NCBI GenBank assembly: GCA_016190925.1
Contig: JACPPQ010000017.1
Coordinates: 1-43,423 of the forward strand
Reading direction: 5' to 3'
DNA from: Chloroflexota bacterium
GTDB lineage: Bacteria > Chloroflexota > Dehalococcoidia > Dehalococcoidales > JACPPQ01
DNA: 43,423 bases
Part shown: positions 32,132 to 40,193 of the stretch, piece after piece
How positions within the stretch are numbered: position 1 is the stretch's first letter
How the letters are laid out: every line of letters begins with the position of its first letter
The notes under the pieces: model-generated
What the model was told of the DNA's origin: nothing
Database searches by the model: none
Seen by the model: the letters and a program-made list of their open reading frames with translations, nothing else
Position numbers and translations under genes: made by a program

Positions 32132-32626
32132 CTATCCGAGCAACTCGGTGACAACGACATTTATTTCCCGTCCGTCCGCCTTGCCCTTAAGCTGAGACAT
32201 CAGTTTGGGCATAACCTTGCCTTTATCGCGGGGACCCTGTGCCCCTACTTCCTGGATGACCCGCCGTACCTCAGCCACAATCTCATCGCGGGTCAGCTGG
32301 CGCGGCAGGTATTCGTTCAGCACTGCCAGCTCGGCTTCCTCTTTGGCAACCAGGTCTGCCCGGCCGCCCTTTTTAAAGGCCTCGATGCTTTCCTGGCGTT
32401 GCTTGACCTCTTTGGCAATAACGCCCAGAATATCCGGGTCAGAAAGGGGCGCATTGCGGGCGATTTCCGTGTTGACAATGGCCGACTTCAGCAACCGCAA
32501 AGTCGAGACGCGAGTCTGGGCTTTCTCCAGCATGGCCTTCTTGAGGTCATCAGCCATTTTCTGCCTTAGTGGAGAACTCTGAGTATCCCGCCAGTGAGGA
32601 GTGCTTTCCTGTTCTGTTTGGCTCAT
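32132..32626 (-). CDS. GatB/YqeY domain protein
   Basis: A 164-residue helical protein. The YqeY core (residues 20-160) has DDLKKAMLEKAQTRVSTLRLLKSAI, EAFKKGGRADLVAKEEAELAVL, EYLPRQLT, and KGKVMPKLMSQLKGKADG. This domain is shared with the tail of GatB and is thought to bind tRNA; its exact role is unsettled. Homology extends back to residue 20, upstream of an internal ATG at 32557, so the ATG at 32626 is chosen, although it lacks a good ribosome site. It starts 5 bases after rpsU; the rpsU-yqeY pair is a widely conserved arrangement. Confidence 0.9.
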   Translation of the reverse strand: MSQTEQESTPHWRDTQSSPLRQKMADDLKKAMLEKAQTRVSTLRLLKSAIVNTEIARNAPLSDPDILGVIAKEVKQRQESIEAFKKGGRADLVAKEEAELAVLNEYLPRQLTRDEIVAEVRRVIQEVGAQGPRDKGKVMPKLMSQLKGKADGREINVVVTELLG

Positions 32627-32631
32627 CGAAA

Positions 32632-32826
32632 TTATCTGCTGCTTCGCGGCGCTCTGGAACTCTTGCGCCTCTTGGCCGCTTCCTTGCGCTTCCGTTTAAT
32701 GCTGGGCTTCTCATAGTGCTCTCGGCGGCGTATCTCGGAAAGAATACCCGCCTGCTGCACTCTCCTGTTAAACCGCTTCAGTAAACTTTCGAAATCCTCA
32801 TTCTCTGACGCTATTACGTCGGTCAA
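32632..32826 (-). CDS. rpsU: 30S ribosomal protein S21
   Basis: A 64-residue basic protein of the small subunit. The typical [20 protein letters not shown] and [16 protein letters not shown] segments are seen, with an Arg/Ser-rich tail. The start is TTG at 32826, preceded by GGGGTGAT; the nearby ATG is out of frame. It leads the rpsU-yqeY operon. Confidence 0.95.
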   Translation of the reverse strand: MTDVIASENEDFESLLKRFNRRVQQAGILSEIRRREHYEKPSIKRKRKEAAKRRKSSRAPRSSR

Positions 32827-32871
32827 ACAACATCACCCCTTCATGACCATAATAATTTTGGACACCATCCC

Positions 32872-32900
32872 ATTTTAGACATACGGCGGCGGTATGTCAA
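32872..32900 (-). promoter_or_regulatory. Promoter of rpsU-yqeY
   Basis: On the minus strand, a perfect TTGACA (32895-32900), a 17-base spacer and TAAAAT (32872-32877). One of the best promoter matches in the window. Confidence 0.75.
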
Positions 32901-33042
32901 GAAAAATAGAAGGTTTGTTATTTACCAATGTCCATACACATGGGAAGAAATATTTGCAGGGCGTAATCCCTTGAAAAATTAGAGCAAATTCACCATCTGA
33001 AAAGAGGGGGCTTTTTATTATGAAGTAACATCTTTCGACTAT

Positions 33043-33071
33043 TGGCAAACACTCCACTTGTCTGCTATCAT
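33043..33071 (+). promoter_or_regulatory. Candidate promoter of the membrane protein-cupin cluster
   Basis: TTGGCA (33043-33048), a 17-base spacer and TATCAT (33066-33071), about 70 bases before the ATG at 33141. Confidence 0.5.
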
Positions 33072-33140
33072 CCACTACACGTGAACATATTTTCATGAAA
33101 GATAATATTCAGAAGCCGCCTTAAGAATCCGGAAGAACCA

Positions 33141-33716
33141 ATGGAAAACGAAAAGGCCATACCCAGCACGATTTCAGTCATCATACAATCAGCCAATCCC
33201 GTTTTCATCCTTCTTGCCATCGGACTACCTGTTGGCACGTTAATCTACGCCCTCAATTTTGGTCCTCTTGTGAGCCTCAACTTTGTTCACATCATGAACG
33301 GCGCTCTCTGGACGGGCATTGACCTGTTTATGGGCTTCGTTCTCGGCCCAGTGCTGGGCGGGATGGAGCCTAAAGACCGCGCCGCCGTGTTCCGCCGCCT
33401 GGTACCGAAGATGATCTTTCTCATGCCAGCGCTGGCTACGGTTACTACGATATCCGGCTTTGAGCTGGCGCAAAGGCTCGGCTATTCCCTCAGCAATCCG
33501 TGGGCAATCGCGGCGATTGTCATAGTGTCCCTGTTGACCATCCAGGGATTTGGAGTATTACTCCCTAATGAAATCCGCGTCTTTCAGCAGCTGCTATCCA
33601 GGACGCCGGACATCGAGAAGATTTCCAGGCTGGGCATGAGAAACGCAAAACTTGGCGGCCTTCAGGGACTGTTTCAAATCGCCATCATCATCGTCATGGC
33701 AAATCTCAGGTTTTGA
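33141..33716 (+). CDS. Five-helix membrane protein of unknown function
   Basis: A 191-residue protein with about five hydrophobic helices (roughly 18-38, 47-73, 90-113, 122-143 and 172-190). A His in helix 2 (NFVHIMNGALWTGIDLFMG) recalls small DUF2269/CopD-like membrane proteins, but the match is too weak for a family name. The loop MEPKDRAAVFRRLVPK is basic and probably cytoplasmic. It is followed 43 bases later by the cupin lipoprotein, with which it may share a transcript. Confidence 0.75.
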   Translation: MENEKAIPSTISVIIQSANPVFILLAIGLPVGTLIYALNFGPLVSLNFVHIMNGALWTGIDLFMGFVLGPVLGGMEPKDRAAVFRRLVPKMIFLMPALATVTTISGFELAQRLGYSLSNPWAIAAIVIVSLLTIQGFGVLLPNEIRVFQQLLSRTPDIEKISRLGMRNAKLGGLQGLFQIAIIIVMANLRF

Positions 33717-33759
33717 AATTGACATCAGCCAAAACACGAACAAAAAGACGGAGGAACAA

Positions 33760-34446
33760 ATGAGGAAAACGGTCTACCTTATTGTAGGGCTACTGCTGGC
33801 AATCCCTCTGATGTTGCCAGCCTGCGCTAAAACGGCCCCCACACCACCACCAACGCCAACCCAGATTGTAACCAAGTTCAATGTCAGCTATGGGGCTGCG
33901 CCGGCTGCCGGTTGGAAATGGGGCGTGGCGGAGCTTACAACAGGGGCAGATGAGCGAACCACGAGCACTGCGCGGCATGGATTCGCCTGGATATTCTACG
34001 TCGTCCGTGGTTCCACCGAGGTTGGCATTGCCGGTGAGAAAAAGGTGGTTTCCGCCGGTGACGCAGTGTTGGTACCAGCGCAACAGGACCACACCCACCG
34101 CTATCCTCCACAAAGTCAGGTGCTTATATTCCGCCCGGCTGACCGCCCGTTCGGCGACTTTCATCAAGGAAACCGACTCTGGGAGTCCGACGCGTCACTA
34201 GCCCTGAACGCAGGGCAGAACTATTCAACCAGAATAAGGGAGTATACTCTTGCACCAGGGGTAGCGAACCTTACCGCAGAAGGTCAGTGGGGATACGTTT
34301 TGGAAGGAACGCTCACTCTGCGTGAAGGCGGCACTGCGACTACCCACCAGGCTGGCAAAGTCTTCGCTTTGACATCGAATGCGAGCCAGGTCCTGAACAA
34401 TGAAGGACCCACACCTGTGCGATTCATAGCGGTAGGCTTGCATTAA
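33760..34446 (+). CDS. Double-cupin lipoprotein
   Basis: A 228-residue exported protein. A signal peptide with lipobox LPAC (Cys22) marks it as a lipoprotein, followed by a Thr/Pro-rich spacer. Two cupin-like beta-barrel halves follow: the first near 70-125 with WIFYVVRGSTEVGIAGEK and PAQQDHTHRY, which supplies histidines for a metal, and the second near 165-228 with GQWGYVLEGTLTLREG. GGAGG lies 5 bases before the ATG at 33760; a frame open from 33652 overlaps the previous gene and is not used. It may bind metal or a small ligand outside the membrane. Substrate unknown. Confidence 0.82.
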   Translation: MRKTVYLIVGLLLAIPLMLPACAKTAPTPPPTPTQIVTKFNVSYGAAPAAGWKWGVAELTTGADERTTSTARHGFAWIFYVVRGSTEVGIAGEKKVVSAGDAVLVPAQQDHTHRYPPQSQVLIFRPADRPFGDFHQGNRLWESDASLALNAGQNYSTRIREYTLAPGVANLTAEGQWGYVLEGTLTLREGGTATTHQAGKVFALTSNASQVLNNEGPTPVRFIAVGLH

Positions 34447-34614
34447 TTCCTTAAAAGCGAGGTATTTGAGTAAAGTATGTGTCACCTCTTCGCGTTAAAG
34501 TGGCAGAAAGGAGAAAAGCCGCTCGGCTCTGCTAATAGAGGGCGGCAGGGGCGCTAAAAACGTAAAACATAGCCGTATCTCATAGACACCTTTTACAAAT
34601 TTAAGGAGGTGCTC

Positions 34615-35112
34615 ATGCAAGCAGTGGAAACAAACAAACGTTTAGTCAAATTCATTGTCGCTGCCGTTCTTTTCTTCGCCTGGGGTGTGATTCAGGGTGC
34701 TATTCAGGCGCAAGGCCCGGTACATGAGTTCATTGACCAGGGACCGGCTGGCATCATAGTCGGCGCGCACGTCCACATCAATCTCCTGGGATGGGTCTCC
34801 CTGATGGCAGCAGCGCTGGCTTACTACCTGGTGCCGATACTCACCGGCAATCCCATTGCCGCACCACGCCTTATTAACGTGATTTTCTGGGTCTGGGTGA
34901 TTGACCTGGTGATAAATTCAATCTTAATGATTAGCGTAGGCATCGTCGCCGGCAATGCCTTCATCGCCGGGGTCAAAGGTCCGCAGCTAGGCGCAATTAT
35001 GGAGCCATTCATGATACCAATCGGTATATTGAGCATCATATGCGCCATTGTCCTGGTGATGTTTGTGGTGCAGATACTGGCCAGCATTGGCCGGAAAGCA
35101 AGCCAGGCATAG
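34615..35112 (+). CDS. Small heme-copper-oxidase-like membrane protein (subunit I fragment type)
   Basis: A 165-residue protein with four hydrophobic helices. The segment IVGAHVHINLLGWVSLMAAA, followed by LAYYLVPILTG, closely resembles one helix pair of cbb3 oxidase/nitric-oxide-reductase subunit I, including a His-x-His. Full subunit I has 12 helices and six metal ligands, so this cannot be a complete oxidase. It may bind one heme or simply share the fold. AAGGAGGT sits just before the ATG at 34615; the GTG at 34609 lies inside that site. Last gene before a gap of about 310 bases. Confidence 0.75.
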   Translation: MQAVETNKRLVKFIVAAVLFFAWGVIQGAIQAQGPVHEFIDQGPAGIIVGAHVHINLLGWVSLMAAALAYYLVPILTGNPIAAPRLINVIFWVWVIDLVINSILMISVGIVAGNAFIAGVKGPQLGAIMEPFMIPIGILSIICAIVLVMFVVQILASIGRKASQA

Positions 35113-35423
35113 CAGACGGTTAGGCTTTGAGGACTTGCGGCTTCATTCACCGGCTTCAAGTGCTTGGGTGGTGACTTCCTGGCGATGACCTCATCGTTCG
35201 CTCCTCTTCAATATCTTCCTTGCGGCCACCACCCCTGAGGCGGAAGCTTGTGCCAACCATCCGCCGCTCATGAGGTCAAGAAATCCACCCCAACGGTCGC
35301 TCCGATGGCAACGAATCATCTATCTCAAGCCTCACATGGGACTCTTGACATGGCCAGGTCAACAGAGTAGAGTGTCCCGTGACTGCTTGAGGTGAAGATG
35401 TCCTCTCTAACGAGACAAAGACC
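35113..35423. other. Intergenic stretch with promoter and operator of the MFS gene
   Basis: No gene seen. It holds the promoter and operator described at 35345-35373. Upstream of these is a mixed stretch with GAGGTCA/TGACCTC wording that may be an old repeat. Confidence 0.55.
35345..35373 (+). promoter_or_regulatory. Promoter and overlapping palindromic operator of the MFS gene
   Basis: A perfect TTGACA (35345-35350), a 17-base spacer and TAGAGT (35368-35373). An 18-base palindrome, TTGACATGGCCAGGTCAA (35345-35362), matches at 8 of 9 paired positions and covers the -35 and spacer, as a repressor site would. Confidence 0.6.
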
Positions 35424-36644
35424 GTGACCGCACAATCGTCAAAAAACGGGGGCTACCGGTGGGTGATACTGGTGGTAGCGTCCCTGATTCAGGCTATAGT
35501 GTCCATGTCCGTTTTCTCATTCGGCCCCCTGGCGCCATTCCTCCGGGATGCCTTTGACATAACCCGTGTTCAGCTCGGGGTCTTCGCGTCCCTTTTTGCC
35601 CTGTCATCGATGTTCGTGAGTGTGCCCGGCGGGTGGCTGGTCGACAGGTTCGGCATTCGCAAACTGCTTCTGTTGGGACCCGGAGCTTTCGGGCTGTTTT
35701 TCGTCCTCTTTTCACGGGTGCCGGACATCAGCACGGGCTATGTCATGGTTTTTCTGGCGGGACTGGGTAACGCCTTCGTCACACCGGTCACAACTGTGGC
35801 GCTGGTGCACTGGTTCTCCGTGAACAGCAGGGCTACAGCGGTCAGCCTCAAACAATCCGGGTTGACAATCGGAACAGCCGCCGGAGCGGTAATGGTGCCT
35901 ACCCTGGCCTTATCGCTCGGCTGGAGGGACACGGTAGCAATACTGGGAGCGATTTCTGTGGCAGTTGCCATCGCCAGTTTCGCCATCTACCGCAGACCAG
36001 CCAGCCAACCATCGACAGGACGGTTGCCTGCGCTATCGACACTCCGCCAGGTGATGGGCAATAAAAGACTCTTGAGACTGGGAATGGCCGGCTCGGTCTT
36101 TATCGGACTGCAATTCTGCGTATCAAGCTACCTGGTACTGCAGATGGTAGAAGTGAGGCAACTGTCCGCAGTTATTGCGGGCACCTTCCTGATGACGGTG
36201 AATCTCGGAGGCACTTTTGGCCGCATATTGTGGGGGACACTCAGCGACAGAAGTTTTCGCGGTCAGAGGAGGCCGGTGTTGCTCATGGTCACCACCATAA
36301 GCGGCATTACGGCCCTCGTTTTATCTGCAGCCAGCGATACCATGCCCTGGTGGCTGCTATATTTAACTGTCGGCGTTCTTGGTCTGAGTGGTTTCGGGTT
36401 TAACGGAGTTTACCTCACCTTTGCTACCGAGATATCGGGCCAGGAAACTGCGGCAACGGGTCTGGGCTGGGTGGTAACCGTCCACGCCGTAGGAGTCCTT
36501 TTTGGTCCGCCATTATTCGGATACATCGTAGACAGCACATCCTCTTACAATCCGGCATGGCTGGTCTTCGGCATTCTGACGGTAGTTGCCTCCCTTTCCC
36601 TCATGTTTATCAGGGAACATAAGCCGGTGATAGCTCAAACGTAA
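35424..36644 (+). CDS. Major facilitator superfamily transporter
   Basis: A 406-residue protein with twelve predicted helices. Motif A appears after helix 2 (GGWLVDRFGIRKLLLLG) and its counterpart after helix 8 (GRILWGTLSDRSFRGQRR). The LKQSGLTIGTAAGAVMVP segment in helix 5 is typical of the family group with oxalate/formate and other organic-anion carriers. The substrate cannot be read from sequence. The start is GTG at 35424 with a weak ribosome site. A promoter with an operator-like palindrome lies 50 bases upstream, so expression is probably regulated. Confidence 0.9.
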   Translation: MTAQSSKNGGYRWVILVVASLIQAIVSMSVFSFGPLAPFLRDAFDITRVQLGVFASLFALSSMFVSVPGGWLVDRFGIRKLLLLGPGAFGLFFVLFSRVPDISTGYVMVFLAGLGNAFVTPVTTVALVHWFSVNSRATAVSLKQSGLTIGTAAGAVMVPTLALSLGWRDTVAILGAISVAVAIASFAIYRRPASQPSTGRLPALSTLRQVMGNKRLLRLGMAGSVFIGLQFCVSSYLVLQMVEVRQLSAVIAGTFLMTVNLGGTFGRILWGTLSDRSFRGQRRPVLLMVTTISGITALVLSAASDTMPWWLLYLTVGVLGLSGFGFNGVYLTFATEISGQETAATGLGWVVTVHAVGVLFGPPLFGYIVDSTSSYNPAWLVFGILTVVASLSLMFIREHKPVIAQT

Positions 36645-36827
36645 ACTATCGATGTTTGCTTGATTTTCATTATCGTCTCTCGGCGTTATGTCAAAAACCT
36701 GGTATTTTCCCATTAAATTATTTCAGGCAGCTCCGCCATACCATTGGTAGTCAGCACCTAGAAATGAAGTCAGAATCAAGCTATAATAGTAAATTGTCGC
36801 CGAATAATGGTTTGCTAAGGAGAGGGC

Positions 36828-38003
36828 TTGGACAAAGAGAAGTTGAAGGGCGTGGCCATCAAAGAAGTGGATAGCCGCCAGGATGAGCTCCGCGACCTGA
36901 GCCTGAAGATACACTCTAATCCGGAACAAGGCTTTCATGAGGTCCAGGCTGCCGCCTGGCTGACCGGGTACCTGGAGAAAAACGGCTTCTCGGTGGAACG
37001 GGGTATCTACGGCCTGGAAACAGCCTTCCGCGCCCGCTACGGCAGTGGAAGACCTGCTATCGCCTTGATGGCGGAGTATGACTCCCTGCCGGCTGTGGGA
37101 CATGCCTGCGGACACAACATCATTTCAACCTCCGCCGCCGGCGCGGGGGTCGCTTCAAAAATGGCCGTCGATAGCCTGAGCGGGAGCGTGCTTGTCATCG
37201 GGACGCCCGCCGAGGAGATATACGGGGGCAAGGCGCTCATGGCGGAAAGGGGAGCCTTTAGCGACCTGGATATAGCCATGATGGTGCATCCGGCGTCTTA
37301 CAATGTCTCTGCCATGGAAGCCCTGGCCTGCCAGACCCTGCAGGTCGAGTTCTTTGGGCGGGCAGCCCACGCCGCCGCCCAGCCGGAGGCAGGAATCAAC
37401 GCCCTGGAAGCCATGCTCCTGTCGTTCAACGCCATCAACTCGCTGAGACAGCACATCAGAAACAGGGCGCGCATCCACGGAATCATCACCGATGGGGGCA
37501 AGGCAGCCAACATCGTCCCGGACCATAGCGCCGGCGATTTCATCGTGCGGGCCGGCGATAATGAGTATCTCACAGACCTGAAAGAGCGGGTGCTGGACTG
37601 CTTCATCGGGGCTGCAACCGCTACCGGCGCGCGCCTGGAGTATAAGTGGGGAGACGTCTGCTACTCCGCACTCCGCAATAACAACACCCTCATCGGGCTA
37701 TTCAACGAAAACATGAAGACCGTGGGGCGAGAGATGCTGCCGGTCATCCCCGGACAGTCATTCGGCAGCACGGACATGGGCAATGTCAGCCAGCTCGTTC
37801 CAAGCATCCACCCCTTTATCGCCATAACGGACGTGAACGTGCTGATTCACTCCCCGCAGTTCGCGGAGGCAGCCGCCTCGGAGAGGGCTATCGAGGGACT
37901 GCTCGATGCCGCCAAGGCTCTGGCCATGACCGTTATCGACTTGCTAGCCAGCCCCGAAACGGTTGCGAAAGCAAAAGAGGAGTTTACACTGGGAAATGAT
38001 TAG
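36828..38003 (+). CDS. M20-family amidohydrolase
   Basis: A 391-residue zinc-dependent hydrolase of the M20 (AbgB/peptidase M20D) group. Metal-site motifs are HACGHN (H92), GTPAEE (about 127) and MVHPAS (about 153); the dimerisation domain lies in the middle (FGRAAHAAAQPEAGINALEA). It cleaves an amide bond of a small acylated amino acid or similar; the substrate is unknown. The start is TTG at 36828, backed by AAGGAGAGGG. Its last codons overlap the ATG of the next gene (37996), so it is translationally linked to the HgdB-like trio. Confidence 0.9.
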   Translation: MDKEKLKGVAIKEVDSRQDELRDLSLKIHSNPEQGFHEVQAAAWLTGYLEKNGFSVERGIYGLETAFRARYGSGRPAIALMAEYDSLPAVGHACGHNIISTSAAGAGVASKMAVDSLSGSVLVIGTPAEEIYGGKALMAERGAFSDLDIAMMVHPASYNVSAMEALACQTLQVEFFGRAAHAAAQPEAGINALEAMLLSFNAINSLRQHIRNRARIHGIITDGGKAANIVPDHSAGDFIVRAGDNEYLTDLKERVLDCFIGAATATGARLEYKWGDVCYSALRNNNTLIGLFNENMKTVGREMLPVIPGQSFGSTDMGNVSQLVPSIHPFIAITDVNVLIHSPQFAEAAASERAIEGLLDAAKALAMTVIDLLASPETVAKAKEEFTLGND

Positions 38004-39135
38004 GGTAGGCGTTCCGAGAGCTTTGCTGTATTATCAGTACTATCCCATGTGGAAGACCTTTTTCGAAAGCCTGGGAGCGGAGGTAGTAGTGTCACCCACG
38101 ACTACCCAGGCGATGGTATCCTCCGGCGCTTCCCGGGTGGTTGCCGAGACCTGCCTTCCAGCTAAGGTCTTCCTGGGCCATACGCTTACCCTGGCGGACA
38201 AGTGCGACTTCATGTTTATTCCGGTGGTGCGCAGCGTAAGAAAAAAGACCTACAACTGCTCCAAGTTCCTCGGCCTGCCGGATATGTGCCGGGCGGTTAT
38301 CCCGGAGTCGCCGCCCATCCTGGAACCGGAGATAGACGTCAACAGGGGTCAGCGCGACCTCTACCTGGCTATATACCGGCTGGGACGGCGCTTCACCTGG
38401 AACCCGCGCAAAGTGAAACAGGCGGCGCAGGCAGCATGGCAATCGCACCTGGATTATCTCAACCTTATGTCAAGTGATAAATTAACCCCGCCGCAGGCAA
38501 TCGAAAGATTAACCGGGACGTCTCAGCCGAGCCTGTTTGGTGACAGACTCGAAATCCCCCTTAATCCCTTCAGGGTGAACCTTCAGGATGAACCCCCTTT
38601 TACAAAGGGAGACATTCCACATTCTCCTGTCTCTCATTCCCTGGAGAAACGGAACGGACAGAAGAAAAATTCCGAAATGTCAGGCACTCACAAAGCCACA
38701 ATTGCCGTAATCGGACACTCCTATATCCTCTATGACGAGCACATCAGCCATCGCATCATCCATCGTCTCGAGCAGGCCGGAGCAAAGGTGCTCACACCGG
38801 ATATGCTGATGCGGCAGGAGCTCGAGGCAGCCGTAATAAAGATTACCGGCAGGGTCTACTGGACGCAGGAAGAGGAGGTAGTCGGGGCAGGTGTGCATTA
38901 CCTTGAAAGCGCCGTTGACGGCATTATCGGCTTGACCACCTTCGGCTGCGGGCCTGACTCCCTGATGATGGACGTGGTGCGCCGGCAGGCCACCAAACTG
39001 AAGAACGTGCCTTTCATGAGCCTTACCCTGGACGAGCACACGGCAGAAGGGGGACTAATCACCCGTCTAGAGGCTTTTCTCGACATGCTCCAGAGGAAGA
39101 AAAGGGGGAAGTCAGAAGTATGCGCCTCGGCCTGA
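37996..39135 (+). CDS. HgdB-like/DUF2229 protein, first of three
   Basis: A 379-residue protein related to 2-hydroxyacyl-CoA dehydratase component and activase-associated proteins. The N-terminal half starts IRVGVPRALLYYQYYPMWK and has C53 (ETCLPAK), C88 and C98 (YNCSKFLGLPDMC). The C-terminal half has GHSYILYDEHISH, LTTFGCGPDSLM and LTLDEHTAEGG. Such cysteines hold iron-sulfur clusters in characterised relatives. Residues about 186-206 and the following polar linker are encoded by a dispersed repeat (38551-38613) and look inserted between halves. The ATG at 37996 overlaps the M20 stop. It overlaps the next gene by 16 bases. Confidence 0.8.
   Translation: MIRVGVPRALLYYQYYPMWKTFFESLGAEVVVSPTTTQAMVSSGASRVVAETCLPAKVFLGHTLTLADKCDFMFIPVVRSVRKKTYNCSKFLGLPDMCRAVIPESPPILEPEIDVNRGQRDLYLAIYRLGRRFTWNPRKVKQAAQAAWQSHLDYLNLMSSDKLTPPQAIERLTGTSQPSLFGDRLEIPLNPFRVNLQDEPPFTKGDIPHSPVSHSLEKRNGQKKNSEMSGTHKATIAVIGHSYILYDEHISHRIIHRLEQAGAKVLTPDMLMRQELEAAVIKITGRVYWTQEEEVVGAGVHYLESAVDGIIGLTTFGCGPDSLMMDVVRRQATKLKNVPFMSLTLDEHTAEGGLITRLEAFLDMLQRKKRGKSEVCASA
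38551..38613. repeat. Dispersed repeat inserted in frame in a coding sequence
   Basis: It starts GAAATCCCCCTTAATCCC and ends CCCCCTTTTACAAAGGGAGA, matching the intergenic motif at 116-150, with about 25 extra bases between the arms (TTCAGG...TTCAGG duplicates). The reading frame is kept, and the translation (EIPLNPF...EPPFTKGD) has none of the character of the flanking domains. Confidence 0.7.
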
Positions 39136-40193
39136 CTCACATGGGCAACCTTTACGTCGGCATAAGGGGTATAGCCAGCAAAGTTGGCTGCGAGCTGGTG
39201 GTTACGCCGCCCACAACCCAGCTCACCCTCTCCCTGGGCGTGAAATACTCACCGGAGACAGTCTGCCTGCCTTTCAAGCTCCAGCTGGGCAACATGATTG
39301 AGGCGCTGGAGATGGGGGCGGACACGCTGGTGATGCCGGGCGGACCCGGCCCGTGCCGGTTCGGCTATTACAACAAACTCCACAAAATGATTCTGCACGA
39401 GATGGACTACAAATTTCACCTGGTAACCCAGGAGCGCGGTATAATGCATATTATAAGGTCTCTCACCGGCGGCGCTCCCCTGCAACAGGTGATAGACGGC
39501 TTCCGTTTCGGCATCGCCAAGCTGAACGCGATAGAAAATCTCGAACGGCTGGCGCACAAGATGAGGGCCATAGAGCGGAACAGGGGGGAAGCCACCCGAA
39601 TCTTCAGAGAGTCTGTCAAGGCCATTGACGAAACTGAAGACCATAAGTCATTCAAGCAGATCAGGAAAGAATACGAACAGAAGCTCACGAGCCTTCCTAC
39701 AGTCGAATCACCTGCTCCTTTAAAGATTGGCATAACTGGAGAAGTCTTCATCGTGCTAGACCCGTTTGCCAACATGGATATAGAAATCGAGCTTGGTAAG
39801 CTGGGGGTTGAAGTCAGGCGCACACTCTTCATCGGCGACTGGGTGAAGCTCAACCCATTCATCTACAAACTCGGCCTGCGAGAAAAGGACAGGAGCCACA
39901 GGGCGGCGCTGCCGTACCTCGCACGCCATGTCGGAGGAGATGGCTGGCAGTCGGTAGGCGAAAAGGTGCTGCATGCCAGGGATTGGGACGGACTGATTCA
40001 CATCGAGCCCTTCGGCTGCGTGCCGGAAATAATGGCGCGCAATATCATGCCCTACACCAAAGAAGCTCTGCCGGTGCTCGATATCATTTTCGATGAGCAC
40101 ACCGGAAGGGCGGGGGTAATCAATCGTCTCGAAGCATTTGTCGACATGATACGTCGGAAAAAACGGAAGAGGAAAGTCCAAGTATGCGCATAG
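39120..40193 (+). CDS. HgdB-like/DUF2229 protein, second of three
   Basis: A 357-residue paralogue of the next protein. Shared cysteines occupy the same places: C49 (CLPFKLQLGN), C79 (GPCRFGYY) and C300 (FGCVPEIMA). The GITGE segment and the DEHTGRAGVINRLEAFVDM end are family features. The ATG lies inside the end of the first gene, within a GTATGCGC string. The three probably form one transcript. As in 2-hydroxyglutaryl-CoA dehydratase systems they may handle an iron-sulfur-dependent dehydration or reduction, or supply electrons to it, but no substrate can be named. Confidence 0.82.
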   Translation: MRLGLTHMGNLYVGIRGIASKVGCELVVTPPTTQLTLSLGVKYSPETVCLPFKLQLGNMIEALEMGADTLVMPGGPGPCRFGYYNKLHKMILHEMDYKFHLVTQERGIMHIIRSLTGGAPLQQVIDGFRFGIAKLNAIENLERLAHKMRAIERNRGEATRIFRESVKAIDETEDHKSFKQIRKEYEQKLTSLPTVESPAPLKIGITGEVFIVLDPFANMDIEIELGKLGVEVRRTLFIGDWVKLNPFIYKLGLREKDRSHRAALPYLARHVGGDGWQSVGEKVLHARDWDGLIHIEPFGCVPEIMARNIMPYTKEALPVLDIIFDEHTGRAGVINRLEAFVDMIRRKKRKRKVQVCA

